64,000 nt of DNA from Citrus sinensis (GCF_022201045.2 NC_068563.1:26509001-26573000); one strand, 5' to 3'; shown: positions 50,701 to 63,300, numbered from the stretch's first letter. Numbers and translations: made by a program. Notes: generated by a model not told the origin, from the sequence alone.

Positions 50701-52169
50701 TAAATGAAAATTCCATGTAGCATGATCCATTTTAAGCATGCCTTCACTACTATCACTTTTATTAAAATAAAAATTGAACCATGGTTTAAGTTTAGCTCTT
50801 CTACATTTTTAAGGTTGATGGGGAAGAAGTTTAGAGGCTGTGGAAATTTACACTTTTGGTAATGATAAAAAAGAAACATAGTATGAATTCACTAAAAATA
50901 AAGCAGAACAGGTTCAAGTGGGCATCTAATATAATTCTGATTGCTAAGGACATGGAATAAAGAATAGTATACCTCAGCCCAGACACCGTATGTCTTTGCC
51001 TCAATAAACCTAATTCACTAGCTGCTGTGGACCTGGGTCTCTCATCCTCAACCACTCTGTCATTCCTCAAGAACCTTCCTCTGAGTAATGACTGCATAAG
51101 GAATTTATAAATAGATAAATCTATAATTATTTAACAGTAATAGTGAGGGAACATCAACTAATACTTCCTTGGTACATACCAAAAGAAACTGAGAACCAAC
51201 AGTTTAAGAGCACAAAACAGAAAAGACAATGGATAGATGTTGATTGTTAGAGGATCAGTCATACAATACAGGATGATATTCATATCATCATCAACAATAA
51301 GAAAAGAAAATGCAAAAATTTACTGTCAACTAGCATCTCACCTGAATGCGGTTGCGATGTGCAAAATTGGATACAGCTCGATGCTCCAACAAACCTTGAA
51401 GCTCTCTTCGTCTTTCCCTCTCAGCATTTTTAAGCATATCAAGCAGCGCTTGTCTGCCACACAATCTACGAATGCCCCTCCGAGTATGGTCATTTCGGCT
51501 ATTCTGGTTAACAACGAGACCATCAAGAACTTGTTCAATTTGATCACCCATTTCAGTTGCTTGATCTTCTCTACTGTCACTACAAGCACCTCTTTGTTGG
51601 CTATTCATTTGAACCCACTCTCTAATAATTCTCACTCTCTCCTGCTCATTTTCACCCAACCATTCCGGCCTTGAACTATGGTTCATGCGGGAAATACCAG
51701 ATGCACGTTCCCTCACACCATTGTTCATCCATTCCCGGAAAATTTGCCTTACCCTTTCCCTTTCAACTTCTCCCAAGTCTGAAGAACGGTCATAATTAAA
51801 GTTGGCAGGATCATCATGCCCATTTGGCAACCCGAATCGATTTGGGGACCACATTCCACACTCATTTTCACTCACACTTGCATCATCTGATCCACCACCA
51901 TGTTCGCTACCATGGCTTTCAGATACATCAACCCTTAACACGTCAGAAACTGTCCCATCACTCCCTTGTTCCTGCAATCTTTCACCCACCCTCTCATGGG
52001 AATGACTCACCACATGCTCATCCTCAAGCTCCCGCCACATTTGCAAGAGTGAGGATGCCCGGGTGCTTCCCCTCTCATCACCTCCTCTTCTTCTCGGTTC
52101 TTGAGACTGAGACTCCCTAAGGAAAGAGGAATCAAGTGCAGAAACATTGTGTAGACCAGCTATAGCCAT
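47740..52169 (-). CDS. Large RING-HC E3 ubiquitin ligase, 836 residues
   Basis: Seven coding exons on the minus strand join in phase to 2,511 nt: 52169-51342, 51091-50973, 50293-49430, 49345-49036, 48640-48475, 48096-47991, 47857-47740. The last two exons encode a C-terminal RING-HC finger: Cys785, Cys788, Cys799, His801, Cys805 (or 803), Cys808, Cys819, Cys822, followed by a short tail ending AYSIL. A predicted coiled coil (about residues 708-760, rich in Leu/Met/Gln) precedes it. The rest is long, acidic and Ser/Glu-rich with repeated RQIFREWM / RIIREWV-type helices, without a named domain. The architecture matches plant RING/U-box proteins with a [22 protein letters not shown] finger. It should transfer ubiquitin from E2 to unknown targets. 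The start follows a leader intron (52181-52917). Confidence 0.88.
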
Positions 52170-52972
52170 GACTCCAAAAACTAAATGAACAAATCAATTT
52201 AAATTTTTCAACCCATCTGCTACAAATGCATAAAAAGGCGCACGTATTTACAATAAATACAAGCAGAGGATTCCTCTCAAGATCAGATCATCACAAAAAA
52301 TCGATAACCATCAGAGTCGTTCATCATCATCATCACCATCATGGTGATCATCACCGCCTTCAGAGCACATGAATACGATGAGATACAATCATCAGTTTGG
52401 CCCAACATTAACAAAGCATACTGGAGAAGTGCTTCCTCCAAGTTTTTACTGCACCAGCTGAAAAATTGTCATTTCCTCAATTCTAAACCGCACCATATAC
52501 ATCACATTACACAGTCAAAGTCTACAAAGCCACCTACCTAACACACAAAAATCAATTCCATATCCCCTTAACATCTATTCTTATATTTGGTTGCCAAGGA
52601 AATGCGGAGCAAGAGATATAATTAAAAGTTCAAATCTCAAACCTCAATCACGCAGGAACTAACCCAAACTAAAATCCCTAGTAAACCAGAAATTTTGAAC
52701 TTTCAAGACGACGCAAGTTAACAGAATCAGGATTTCATGATATTCCGTTATTTTCTCAGCCTTTCTCAGCATCCAAACAGAAACTAAATAAACTATAAAA
52801 ATTAAAATCAGTTCACAAAAGCACAAGTGAATCGAGATCCGCGACTCGTATATATCACTTAAAATTTTCACAAAATGCTACGTTACAAATGTCGAAAAAT
52901 GAGGCGTAAAACTTACCGAAAAGCTGTCGTTTTGAAGTAAGAGTGAGAGAGAGAGAAATTGTGAAGAAACGA

Positions 52973-53003
<31 letters not shown>

Positions 53004-53030
53004 ATGGGAGGGAGGAAACGCAGGCAATTT
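52170..53030 (-). other. Leader exon and leader intron of the RING gene
   Basis: On the minus strand a donor GTAAGT at 52917-52912 and an acceptor TTCATTTAG ending at 52181 define a likely leader intron of about 737 bp. The coding exon then begins at 52180, eleven bases before the ATG. The noncoding first exon probably lies between 52918 and about 53020 and includes a GA run. Confidence 0.6.
52977..53003 (-). repeat. GA/CT microsatellite in the RING leader
   Basis: About 13 AG units (CT on the coding strand) next to the predicted noncoding first exon. It resembles the CT run in the PLATZ leader. Confidence 0.85.
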
Positions 53031-56000
53031 CTAATAAATGTTCGGGGGGGACACGTCACCAGGGGGGGGTCTCTCACTGTCATTTGCTTATAAAATCTTG
53101 CCGTAACACTAACGTCTAAAAAATTGTTTTCGTGGGTGGGGGGAGCAATGAGGATGTGACGCGTAGCGGATGTCCCTGTCTTTTGGGGCTGCCCACGGAA
53201 AGTTTCCAAATCTTGAATTTAACGGGAAGTGGGGAGCAAGCTCTTTTCAATAAAACGACAGCGTTTGATTGAGTGAGTGGGTAAGTAGGTGGCAGGTGCG
53301 CGTGAGTCGCTCCTCGCGAGATTTCTAACGTTCGACACTTGGGTTCTCACTATGAGCATAACGTTAATGTCAAAATGAGTGGACTCTAGAACTCACGGTC
53401 AGTACACAAGTATAAAAATTATACTTGTAATCATGTTTGAGTTCTTTTCTAGAATATCCAACTAAAATTATTATTAATTGAAGTTTATGTTTTTTTTTTA
53501 ATTGTTATTTACATTTTCATCTTATTAAAAGGAGAATGTCTTCGTTAAAAAAAAAATTCAAAAACAAAATAAAATCACTTGTATTAATTAACGATAAAAG
53601 GAGTAAATTGAGCCACATCATTAATTTGATTTAAAAAGAAAAAATAGACCCATTTATATTTCATATCGTACTTACATCAAACTTGATTGGTTTGGCAAGA
53701 TCTATTGCTCTATATTGTTCGTGGTCAATGTTTGGCTTTGAATTCTTTTTATTATTTTATAAATATTATTGAAATTTCTCTTAATTTAGTTGTTTAGATA
53801 GCTGAAGTGTATAGCTGTGTGTTATTTTTGAATTATTTTAAAAATAATTAGTTAAATATTCGTACTTTCATAGTCAATTGGAATTCGAGCCTAAAATATA
53901 ATGAAATACGAACCAGTTAAAAGTTTGTGTATCAATCCACAATTTTATTGTGTTCGTGAAGCATCGACTTGGAACAATTTACACCTTAAAAGTGTTAACT
54001 AGTTGTTTTGAAGAACCTTCAAAAGAGAACTTGAAGCGAGATTGTTAGAGGGTTGCTTCTTGTGAAGTATTTTAATTAATATAATTAGCTTCTCATGAGA
54101 AAATTAACTGTCCAAAAGTACCTTTTGTGGGTTCCAAGCCATTATGAGAACAATATTTTGGATTAGTGCAAATTAGCTAATTAATGAAATTGATGACTAG
54201 ATTATGTTCAGTCTGAAAGTTGGTGCAACCAAAAAGTGATTCCAAATATATATTAATAAGATTGTATCAAAAGTTACTTGGTCATTATAATCATTGCTTC
54301 CCTATTGATGGTTAAAAGATGCCTTAAAACTAGTTAAGTGATCGATTTTCCCAAAAACCTAACTTTGCTTCCTTTTGTATATAGATTGAGTGTACTTGAG
54401 TTTGAAGGGAACCCAAAAGCAACTTTGAATATAAAATTTCAGCCCCCTCAAACTTTTACTTTTATTCTTTCTTAATCATTTGTTGGTAAATAGCTAAAGG
54501 ATGCATGTAATTATGTAAATAGATATTTATATATTTTGAAGTTTAATAAAGTTGTTTTCACATGATTAAAATGGTGTAGAGAAAAAACCCTCGGGTAAAA
54601 AAATAAAAATAAAAATCAAATAAAGGCATACCTTTTAGAAACCTTACAAATATATGTATTTTATAAGATCTTCATTATTTAAAACTCAGAGATTCTTTGC
54701 CATGCATGTCTAAATCACTTTCTTTATTTCAATAAAGAGAAGGGATAAAGAATGCATTATTATATTTCAACGTATCCTTTATTATAACATTACAATAATC
54801 TCTTGAATCCCATCTACCATGTTGCTTTGTTGTAGCTTGTCGTCATGGAGTCTATAAAATTAGAGCATTATCATAATATATAGTCTAGATCTCTCAAAGT
54901 ATCAAAATTCAATTTTTTTTTTGTTTTAAGACCAAATAATAACACAATAATAACTAAATTTAGATGAATGAACCCCTCTAATTATGTCTTAACATGTAAG
55001 AGTACTGGGAATACAAGCTTTAATTTAATATTTTCAGCAAATAAAATCTTAAATCAACTAATATTAATTTTGAACGGCACATTAGCACGTAGAAAGATAA
55101 TTCATAACCTTATCCGATTAAAATATATTCCCAATAAAATGCGTTGACTAATCTTTTTTGCCAACGATGACGGTGCATGGCTCTCATCATTAGGGTTGAA
55201 ATAATTAATGCTGAATTATAAGTAATATTATAAGCCAAAATGTTAGCTCAAACCCCGACCAAACCCTAATTTAATTGATTTGATGGTGAACATTTGTGCG
55301 TGGCCAACAACGATCCACCATTGTGGAAGGTGTCGTTCCATAATTTAACACCACGCAATGTGATTTGTAAAATTCCCAAAACAAAATTGCAATTCTAATA
55401 GAAAAGCCGACGAAATTTTTGACCCAATAGAAATGAATATGAAGTTTTAAAGATGATAAAGGCTCATTATAGCGATTAGATGATGACTTTTCTACTCTTT
55501 TATTAATGAGTTTCTTTTGTTCCAATAACAACAACACTTTCGTCTGTTATAGGAAAGAAATTCTACAACTTGGATCTCTTGTAAATTTCTAATACGGGCA
55601 ACTTTATTATCAAATACTAAATTAAAATTAAACATATTTTTCAATGAAGGATTGCGATGTGACCACTTAACCGAATTTACGATAAAGGTGATGAAAATAG
55701 GCGAGATTCTGAGTATATCAGAATATTACACCTAATTAATTCATGTATTTATATGTACTCCTAATTGATTCTAATTAATTTTAAGGAGGAATGCTGATGA
55801 TCAAAATAGAAGAGATTCTAGATTATATTAGAATACTACACCTAATTAATTTATGTATGCTATGTGTACCACTAATTTACTACAATTAATTCTAAGGAAG
55901 GATTTTTTTTTTTGTTGGGTGGGGACGTGGGGTGGGGTTGGGGGGGGGGGGGGTGTTTTATTGAGAAAATTTACTGGTTACTAATCATTCATACGGGTAA

Positions 56001-59000
56001 GTAAGTATTCACATAATTTCTTCTACAATGAAGATTATGTCATAAAAAAAAAGCATTCTTTGAATCATGAATTTTTTATTCAAATATTTAATTGAACTAC
56101 ACAAGTCATACATGCATTAATTAACTATATTTCTCATATACTCTAAAATTTCTCTAATAATAAAATATTAAAAATTTAATAGAGGACTCAAATGATAAAA
56201 AAATAACAATAAACAAAAGTGTCACTTGGAATAAATTTTATTTTATTTTTTGTTTTAGAATTAAGGGAAAAAAAAAAAAGAAAAGTGAAAGCAACGTCAA
56301 TTAATGCAACGTAGCATGGATATTGTGAAGTGAAATTCAGAAACGAACAAACAGAAAAGGACACAGAATTAAGGACAGGTGCACCGCGAATCGGCGAGAT
56401 ATATCACAAAGTTAGTTGTGTGCTATTATTATTATTATTGATTGATGAGCACGGAGCAGGGGCCCGGTAACGATGTCGGTTTATGGATGAGAGACCTCGG
56501 GAGAATTGAGAAAGATGATAAGCAAAGTCCCCCACACATGGTGTTAGTTGTCTTTTGTTAATGGCACCTCTAAACCGACGTGCGAGTATCTATGCATGCA
56601 TGGGAGGGACCCCATGTCACCATTAAAGTACACACACCCTAGACTCACATCACATTTGAGAAATGTTTATTATTATAACCCACTTAAATTTAATCTATAA
56701 TTGATATATACTAGTAGCCCATGATTGTATATAAGCTTTGTGTCTTGCTATACACACACACGAACGTAGAAAATCCCTATTATTTCATCATCTTCACGTT
56801 TTGGAGCATATATGTGCTAATATTGATGAATTTGTATGACTAATTTAAGAATGATTTTATAAACTTTTTATTTTTGTATGTTAGTTTTACATTGAAGAAG
56901 GTCTTTGGTCCTAGAGCATTACATGTTATTTATTCACTATTTGTCAAGCGTGTATGTATATTATCATAATTGGTTGCTGAAACATACGTATAGTAAAGAG
57001 TAAATGGACAAAGAGCAATACTTATGAAGCATCTAAGACTTTTTTTCTACGTTGATAACTTCATTGAGAGACACCCATGTTATCATATCACTTACGATAC
57101 GTACAAAGCTTGTATTAATTGCGACTTCGTTTAGTTTAGCATTAAATTATTCCTTTCTAAACCTCATTACTAAAGATGCTAACTTCAACCCACTTGGGAG
57201 AAGTATAAAGGTTTGTTATCATTGATGGTAATGAAGCAATTTGCAAGCTACGTACATCGTTGATTGATGGCCCTAAACTAAAAGGAAATGCTTGTATGTC
57301 TCCACAAACATAGAGACAACGGCTTAAGGATAGAAAGGAAGTGTTAAATCTGTGTTAGGTTACTAGTCATTCAGTTTCTTCTCTTTGTCCATGAATTATT
57401 AGTCTTTTCCCCTTCACATCACCCTCCCTTTGATTAACCAAAATTTTCTTATTTTAGCAAAAGTTTAAGCACGTGTAGACAAGTTATCGCTAACCATAAT
57501 TAAATTGGTGGCTTGTAAGGGCGACAGCTTCTTACTTTATTAAACATCTTTGCAAATTCTCGGGGATCGACACATGCTTTGTTAGAGGACCCAAAAAATA
57601 ATGCAGTAAACATGTGGGTGAAGAAACGTTTTCCATCTCTTTTGGGAGGCTAATGAACAGCTGGATTACTTTATTTGCTTGTCTTGCATTGATGTTTTAA
57701 TCTGAGTTACTGTTCACCGGTTTGCTTTGCTTCGTTGGCATCTTATGATAGAAAGTCGATCGAGACTAAACAGAAATTACACGAGGTCCCGTTTTACTGC
57801 TAGATAAGATTATTGTTAAGTTGATGAGTTATGCCGAGTCATCGAAATGTGATTCACACGGATGAAATTAATTTGATAGCAAAATTGTGCGCTAGACGCT
57901 TCGAGGTTGTTCAATCTGACTGTGATGTGTGGTAGGAAAACTTTGTTGTCAGTCAATTGGCAGAAGAATTAATGACTAATTCAAAGGGGCATCATATTCA
58001 AACCCTGTCGTAATCTCTGCTGCACAGTTCATCAATGAGTTTTAAGCGAAATTTATTACACATAGAAATGAATTTCTTTTGGCTAAACCTCGCGCAAAGC
58101 TTCGCTCTGAAATTTGCTTTTGGAGCTTACCAACTCTTAAGTAAATTCATAAGTAATGTACAGACGATTTCCTTTTTACATAAGCACGAGGGTAAGCTGC
58201 TTACACATTACACAGCCTCACAAAAAGCCTCCAATTTTAGGTGCAACAACAAATCATCTTTAAGGTGTGTAAATGACATCGATCCGTCACAATAACTTTG
58301 TGGGGGGTTTTCTTTAGTTTTATTTTAAACTATATAGAGAGAGAGAGAGAGAGAGAAATGACTCTGAAATTAGTGGCATGTTTATCTTTTTCTTCACTTG
58401 GCATGGACGATATTCTAAATTGGAAATTAAGATACTAATGTGGGAAAATAAGGTATATTTTCCTAATTAAACACAATCATACGCGTGCTTATTACAGAAA
58501 CTGATGAGGCTAATTCACACTTAAAGTTGAGGTTTGTCAGCTGAATTAAGCAGCCGCGGACAAAGGCTTATATGCATGTAAATAGCTGTCCGGCTAAACT
58601 ATCAACCTTAATGGAGCGCTGTTAGAAGCCAATGCATTCCGGGCTTAACTAAACAGTTGCTCTAGGCCTAATGCTCAGTAAAGCTCCAGCCTCTGGGCCC
58701 ATTGCTTGAAAATGCAATGATCACTAAAGCCTTAGCCTCTAAGCCCAGCGCACTATCTAAACGTCCCCCACCCAGATCAACATAATAGTGAGTGCCTTTA
58801 GAATCCGTAATTGCACCCCTTCAATTTTTAAAATTCGGTAGTTGAGATGGTTTAGTATGTTCAAAGAAAACGAAAGGTAAAGATAAATAGATAATAAAAT
58901 GACGATATTTTATGAGAAAAAATGAAGGTTACAATAGAATGTGGCAAGAAATATTGCGAAATTAGCAGACGAAATTGTGACAAAAAAGCAACCACAAATC

Positions 59001-59488
59001 ACAAACAAGTGATCAAAATGTGACATTCCTAAGTTTCAGTTCTCAATTTCTTATAAGAGGATTTGATAGTTTTTAAATTTAATTTATGGTGACCCACAGA
59101 GTGAAAATGCAAAGATCAAGGTATAATTAGCTCGCTTTTTCTCCTAAGTATTTTAAAATTTTTAATTAGGATATATTTACGATAAAAGATTTTTCCCCCT
59201 CCAATGTGAAGAAAATTAAATTACATGTGCGGAAGGAGAGTTAAACGAAACACAAGAATAATAAAAAGTGCTACAACAATTTCTTCTTTCCTTACACTTT
59301 TTTTAAAGAACAAAATTAACCCCAAATCTTAATTATAAAAGCAACAATGCTACAACAATTTTCTTCACCCAACATAATTATAAAATAAAACAAAAAGTCA
59401 TAGTCACACACAATAAACCAATGACCACAAATAAAAGGGGAAAAAAGGAAAAAAAAAATCAGTACATTAAGATATTAAAACCAATAAC
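53031..59488. other. Long intergenic region
   Basis: About 6.4 kb. The first 300 bp are the RING promoter, with G runs near 53045 and 53061. The rest is AT-rich. A tandem duplication lies at 55684-55900, a G run at about 55930-55953 and a GA run at about 58337-58357. I see no gene, RNA gene or complete transposon. Confidence 0.5.
55684..55900. repeat. Diverged tandem duplication of about 105-110 bp
   Basis: Unit 1 (about 55690-55793) and unit 2 (about 55799-55902) share in order GAGATTCT, ATCAGAATATTACACC / ATTAGAATACTACACC, CTAATTAATT, ATGTGTAC-like words and AATTCTAAGGA-type ends. They are clearly homologous but differ at many sites, so the event is old. Confidence 0.7.
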
Positions 59489-60094
59489 TCAAAGATCAAT
59501 ATCGCAGTAAGTCCGTTGGAAACTCTTGGACGAAGAAAAGTGCAGCATCACCGGGTCACATACAACTCTGAGTGTCCTATGATTCGATTTCCAGGCCCCG
59601 ACCCTAAACCGAATCTTTGCCTTGACACGAACCGCTAATTCAATTTCCCCGGATGTTTTTTCCAGCTTTAAATCTTTGGCAATCGAGCTTGATATGGCCA
59701 CGTTTTGTGCCAAAATTTTTGCATCTAGTCGCGTCACATTTCTTGTAGGCTGGTGGAACGGCACAAGTGTGCTAAACGCTACGTTTTGGTCATCGTAGGC
59801 AACGGAGACTTCAATGGAGTCGTAGTATATGGAGGCTCTGCCATTAGGGTTATGCGCCCTAATGACAAAACCAAATGTGGAATTTAGGTGGTTGTTGTTT
59901 ACATTGAAGTCATGGACTGAACCATCTTCAATGGTGTAAACAGGACGCTTAGGCTTGACTACGAGCCATATGATGAGCACTACTATACCGGCTAGGACAA
60001 TTAGGGCTAGCAAGACGATGGCGATGCAACGGACCAGCCCCGTGCGTTTTGCCGGGGCTGCTGTAAGCTGTGTTGCTGTGGGATTAGACGCCAT
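59489..60094 (-). CDS. NDR1/HIN1-like (NHL) protein with LEA_2 domain
   Basis: Single exon, 201 codons plus stop. The start at 60094 (MASNPTATQL) is preferred; an in-frame ATG at 60118 would add eight residues. A short cytosolic N-terminus with basic residues is followed by one strong membrane segment (about residues 23-46), the family's KPKRPVYTIED juncture, and an outer LEA_2 domain with NPNGRASIYYD (82-92). N-glycosylation sequons (for example NST and NVT) lie in the outer part. NHL proteins are plasma-membrane proteins, several induced in defence or by stress; this one's role is not known from sequence. Upstream on the minus strand about 100 bp of leader-like sequence precedes AT-rich promoter DNA. 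Confidence 0.88.
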   Translation of the reverse strand: MASNPTATQLTAAPAKRTGLVRCIAIVLLALIVLAGIVVLIIWLVVKPKRPVYTIEDGSVHDFNVNNNHLNSTFGFVIRAHNPNGRASIYYDSIEVSVAYDDQNVAFSTLVPFHQPTRNVTRLDAKILAQNVAISSSIAKDLKLEKTSGEIELAVRVKAKIRFRVGAWKSNHRTLRVVCDPVMLHFSSSKSFQRTYCDIDL

Positions 60095-60118
60095 GTATGT
60101 TAAACGAGAAGCGTACAA

Positions 60119-62040
60119 TAAGGTTAGTTTTGTTGATGAGAAGCTAGTACGAGATTTTGGCTTCGACTGTGAGTTAATATAAGAGAATGTTTTGGCAGCG
60201 CACTTTTGTCTTTACGGTTGTAAATGGATCACTTTTTTCCTTTAACATTTCTTGCATGAAACTCAAGAAATCTGAGAGATTCTCGTTCCATGTATCAATT
60301 CAGTGTTGTGACCTTCGTTACTGGAAATTTGCAAACTAGAAAGTTTTAATTAATTGCATTACATGAAACCAAAATTAATTCCCTAGTGCTAAGGCCAGGC
60401 TAGGCTATGTTAGTAACCTATATCCTTCACTTTGGACCTAAATCAAAGAAGAGAATTTGCTTCCATGTAGACAAAAGTGCCCATTTGATGCCATCCGCCT
60501 ATCTGATCACAATTCAATTAGCTTTTTAAAGATAGCAAAATTGACGGCAAAGCTGGAGATTAAATAATAAAACCAAAGATGGGTCATCCGGTTAAGTAAG
60601 ATCAAATCCATAGTTTAAACTTTAAAGTGATTATGCGAAGTATCTCCCTACTACATGGTCACTAGGTGAAAAGAGAAGAAGAAGCAATTAATTAATGCAC
60701 CAAACAAATGAAAGAGATTTTCAGCTTTAAATATTGCCAACGAAAGTTCATGTTTTTAATTCTGGATGGTTTCTTGCCTTGCCTGCAAGTCATTCCTTGA
60801 CCACCTTTAAAATTCATAGTGCTTTTTCTTTTTCCTCGATGGGAAATGAGTGCAATGAAACTCATTCTCATTTGGCATTGCATAGGGAGTCACCATTATT
60901 TGGTAGTTCCCATTAATTTTTTTTGTTGTTGACATTTTTCAATACACATACAGATATAAATTCAAATTTGTGTGGAGCTTGTATGTATAGTATGGCCTTA
61001 GCCAGTACTCTTTCCTCAATCATTTTTCCTTTTCATTCAATGTACAACTTTAAGGTTAAGGTTCTGCTTGGTTATATGGTGTTGCGAGTTTTACAAGACC
61101 ATTGTTGTCGAATGAATAACTCAACTATCAAGAAAAAGTTGAGAAGTGTTTGTAAATAATACCACTGTGTATTAGAAAAAAAAAAAGAAGTTATTTATTA
61201 TGGTTTTAGAACTTATTTTCCAGCAAACAGTTGTCAGAAATAATCAATTTTAGGCTGCCGAGAAAGGTAAAACCAAACAAGCCTGAGTCATATTTAATAA
61301 TTCTTGCTTCTCCCCAAAGTATTCCAAAAGCAACCCCAAGCTCTTTAAATACCTTGCAGATACCTTCTCAAATGTCATAGGCTCTGCCTGTGCTCAAGTA
61401 ACTAGCTAGCTCGACCATACCAAAACATAAGAAGGTTTTTTTTTCTTGGGATTAATCTTTGATTAATGAAGATTAGTGACTTGTGATTGCTTAATATCCA
61501 TGGATTAAAATTAGGTATGAATATGATCTTTCATATTATATACCAGTAGTCCAGTACCACTTTTGGTTGATTATTTCTTTGGTGACATTCACACGGGCCA
61601 TGGCCATTCAATCTTTTTTTAATTTCTTTTAATGCATTACGCCACATGGGTGGGTTCGAAACTTCTACTAAAAGAGTCATCTATATATATTTTTTTCTAA
61701 ATCAAACAGTGAAAGACATTGCTGCTTTGGTTAATTAATTAATTAATGGAGACCACAAAGTGAAAGACATTCACAGCTCATCAAAAATATTCACCACCAA
61801 GCACCACGTGCACCTCACCATCATCACCTCACGGTCTCGCACTTTAATCATAAAATTTAGATTTTTTTCTTCTGAACTATATGACAAGAACCAAGTAATG
61901 ATAATTGTGATGATTTTTCTTTATGGTTATTGGAATTACTGAATTAATACTTACATAAACTCTATTGATTGAAACCACGATTCAGAGATAATTTCCATTT
62001 ACTATTATTTCTTTAAAAAAATATATGGGACTATGAATTA
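60119..62040. other. Intergenic region upstream of the NHL gene
   Basis: The first few hundred bases should be the NHL promoter. The rest is AT-rich with no supported gene; plus-strand frames at 60734-61159 and 61760-61942 are short and unrecognised. Confidence 0.5.
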
Positions 62041-62056
62041 AATAATGATTCAAATT

Positions 62057-62272
62057 AACCAACAAAGTGTTGGCTCTACTAGCAATGGAGTCCCCTTAAG
62101 TGGCTTGACTGAGTTTGCTCCTCAGTTCGAGTTGCAGGGAAGTCGCCTTTGTTGGGAGAACCTGTGTCTCTCGGTTCGAGCGGGGACTTCTAGTCTGAGT
62201 TGTGGTACGGGCTTAAAAGTGTCTCCCACAGTTAGGGCCCTCCCCAAGATACCTCGTGGTCAAAACAAAAAA
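62057..62272 (+). mobile_element. tRNA-derived SINE, copy 2
   Basis: Flanked by the perfect 16-bp direct repeat AATAATGATTCAAATT (62041-62056 and 62273-62288). The element begins AACCAACAAAGTGTTGGCTC, has an A-box-like TGGCTCTACTAG and a B-box-like CAGTTCGAGTTG, and ends GGTCAAAAC plus an A run. The body is about 85-90% alike to the copy at 38536-38768 by eye. The reading frame across it is incidental. Confidence 0.88.
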
Positions 62273-62288
62273 AATAATGATTCAAATT

Positions 62289-62681
62289 TAAACTCAAAAT
62301 TTGATAAATTTAATTATTAAATCAACTAACTATCATAAAATTATATAAAATCATATAAGTCTTTTAATTATCAAGTGTGTACATCCAAACATTTTAAATA
62401 TATTAAAATTTAAAACATACAGACATCCGCATTATTATTGAACTATTGTATATCATGAGTAGATGTTTTTATATAATTTCGTGGGGTGATGGGGTGGCGC
62501 ATGTAAATTTCAAAATCAGAGTCGAGTAACATTTAATTATTCGTAAAGGAGGCAAAAGATGAAAAAAAAAAAGAATATAAGAAAAAGTAAAAAAAAAAAG
62601 AATATAAGAAAAAGTGAAGTACTACTACTAAAGTTCTGTGCGGTCATGATCACCAACTGTAGGGCAATGGAGGTGGTCGCC
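62289..62681. other. AT-rich spacer upstream of the lncRNA candidate
   Basis: Includes two near-identical A-rich phrases (AAAGAATATAAGAAAAAGT) at about 62568-62605. Nothing else recognised. Confidence 0.5.
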
Positions 62682-62689
62682 GCATATAC
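62682..62689 (+). promoter_or_regulatory. P1BS (PHR1-binding site) upstream of the lncRNA candidate
   Basis: GCATATAC fits the consensus GNATATNC bound by PHR1/PHL factors that activate phosphate-starvation genes. It lies 118 bp upstream of the TATA box. A single eight-base match occurs by chance fairly often, so its weight comes from its position. Confidence 0.5.
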
Positions 62690-62806
62690 CATGGAAGATT
62701 CTATATATCTTTTGCAAACCCTTGGAAGAAGCACAAATAACCAGCCCACATTAATTCATCATATTCATCATATAACCATGCCCCTCTCAACTCTAAACTA
62801 GTTGCA

Positions 62807-62812
62807 TATAAA
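62807..62812 (+). promoter_or_regulatory. TATA box of the lncRNA candidate
   Basis: TATAAA in GCATATAAAGC, followed by a CT-rich stretch typical of a plant start region. Transcription would start at about 62838-62845. Confidence 0.55.
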
Positions 62813-62839
62813 GCTCTCTCTCTGCTCCATCTCATCAAA

Positions 62840-63300
62840 GCCACTTCACAAGAAAAATGATGAGGACCAGTTCCATTCCTTTTGCTTAGTTCTTTTGCCA
62901 CCCCACCATGGCACTGATGAGGTCCCTCGCTCAGCGGGTCGGCGATTGAACCGGTGTCGTGGTGGCGGTGGCGGTGGCTGAATAATCTATGAGGTTATGG
63001 ATTTGTTACAATGGGAGAAATGGGAATATTTTGTGATGCAATGAAGGGTTAATTAATTATCTCTTGATTCTAGGAGAAGATCAAAGCCGGTTTCTCTCAC
63101 AGGGCAACTTCTATCTTTTGGCATAATTAACTTTTACTTTCTGCGAATCTCTCCAGGCATCAATGAGGGATGATAATAATTGTGGAACTATATATGTATC
63201 ATATATATGTGGCTGGAGCTAGCTAGAGAGATTCTATATGCATGTCCTTGCTTCTGGTTTTGTTCTGTTGGTTCATCAAAGCCTTATTATGTATGAAATA
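62840..63300 (+). ncRNA. IPS1/At4/TPSI1-type long noncoding RNA, candidate miR399 target mimic
   Basis: The region has no ORF longer than a few dozen codons but contains, at 63100-63123, the diagnostic motif of the IPS1/At4/Mt4/TPSI1 family: CAGGGCAACTT then CTATC then TTTTGGCA. Against miR399 this pairs at positions 1-10 (one G:U) and 11-21 (one G:U) with a three-base CTA bulge exactly opposite the cleavage site. That is the arrangement which lets IPS1 sequester rather than be cut by miR399. Upstream lie a TATA box and a PHR1 site, both expected. Short ORFs near 62858-62890 and 62908-62950 are typical of this family. The transcript's 3' end is unknown; I give an approximate one. Confidence 0.72.
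63100..63123 (+). promoter_or_regulatory. miR399 target-mimic site
   Basis: The core reads GGGCAACTT-CTA-TCTTTTGGCA. The known IPS1 site has TCC where this has TCT, converting one pair to G:U. The 5' ten bases and 3' eleven bases of miR399 can both pair, with the CTA bulge between them at the position that blocks slicing. Confidence 0.75.

Noticed and set aside
58035..58295. 86-codon plus-strand frame
   Set aside because: No recognisable motif, no promoter or splice context; likely chance.
62045..62320. 91-codon plus-strand frame
   Set aside because: It lies across the SINE and repeats in the SINE at 38 kb; no protein family is suggested.
62682..63123. A MIR399 precursor rather than a mimic
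   Set aside because: The motif is complementary to miR399 with a bulge, and I found no second arm able to fold a precursor around it.
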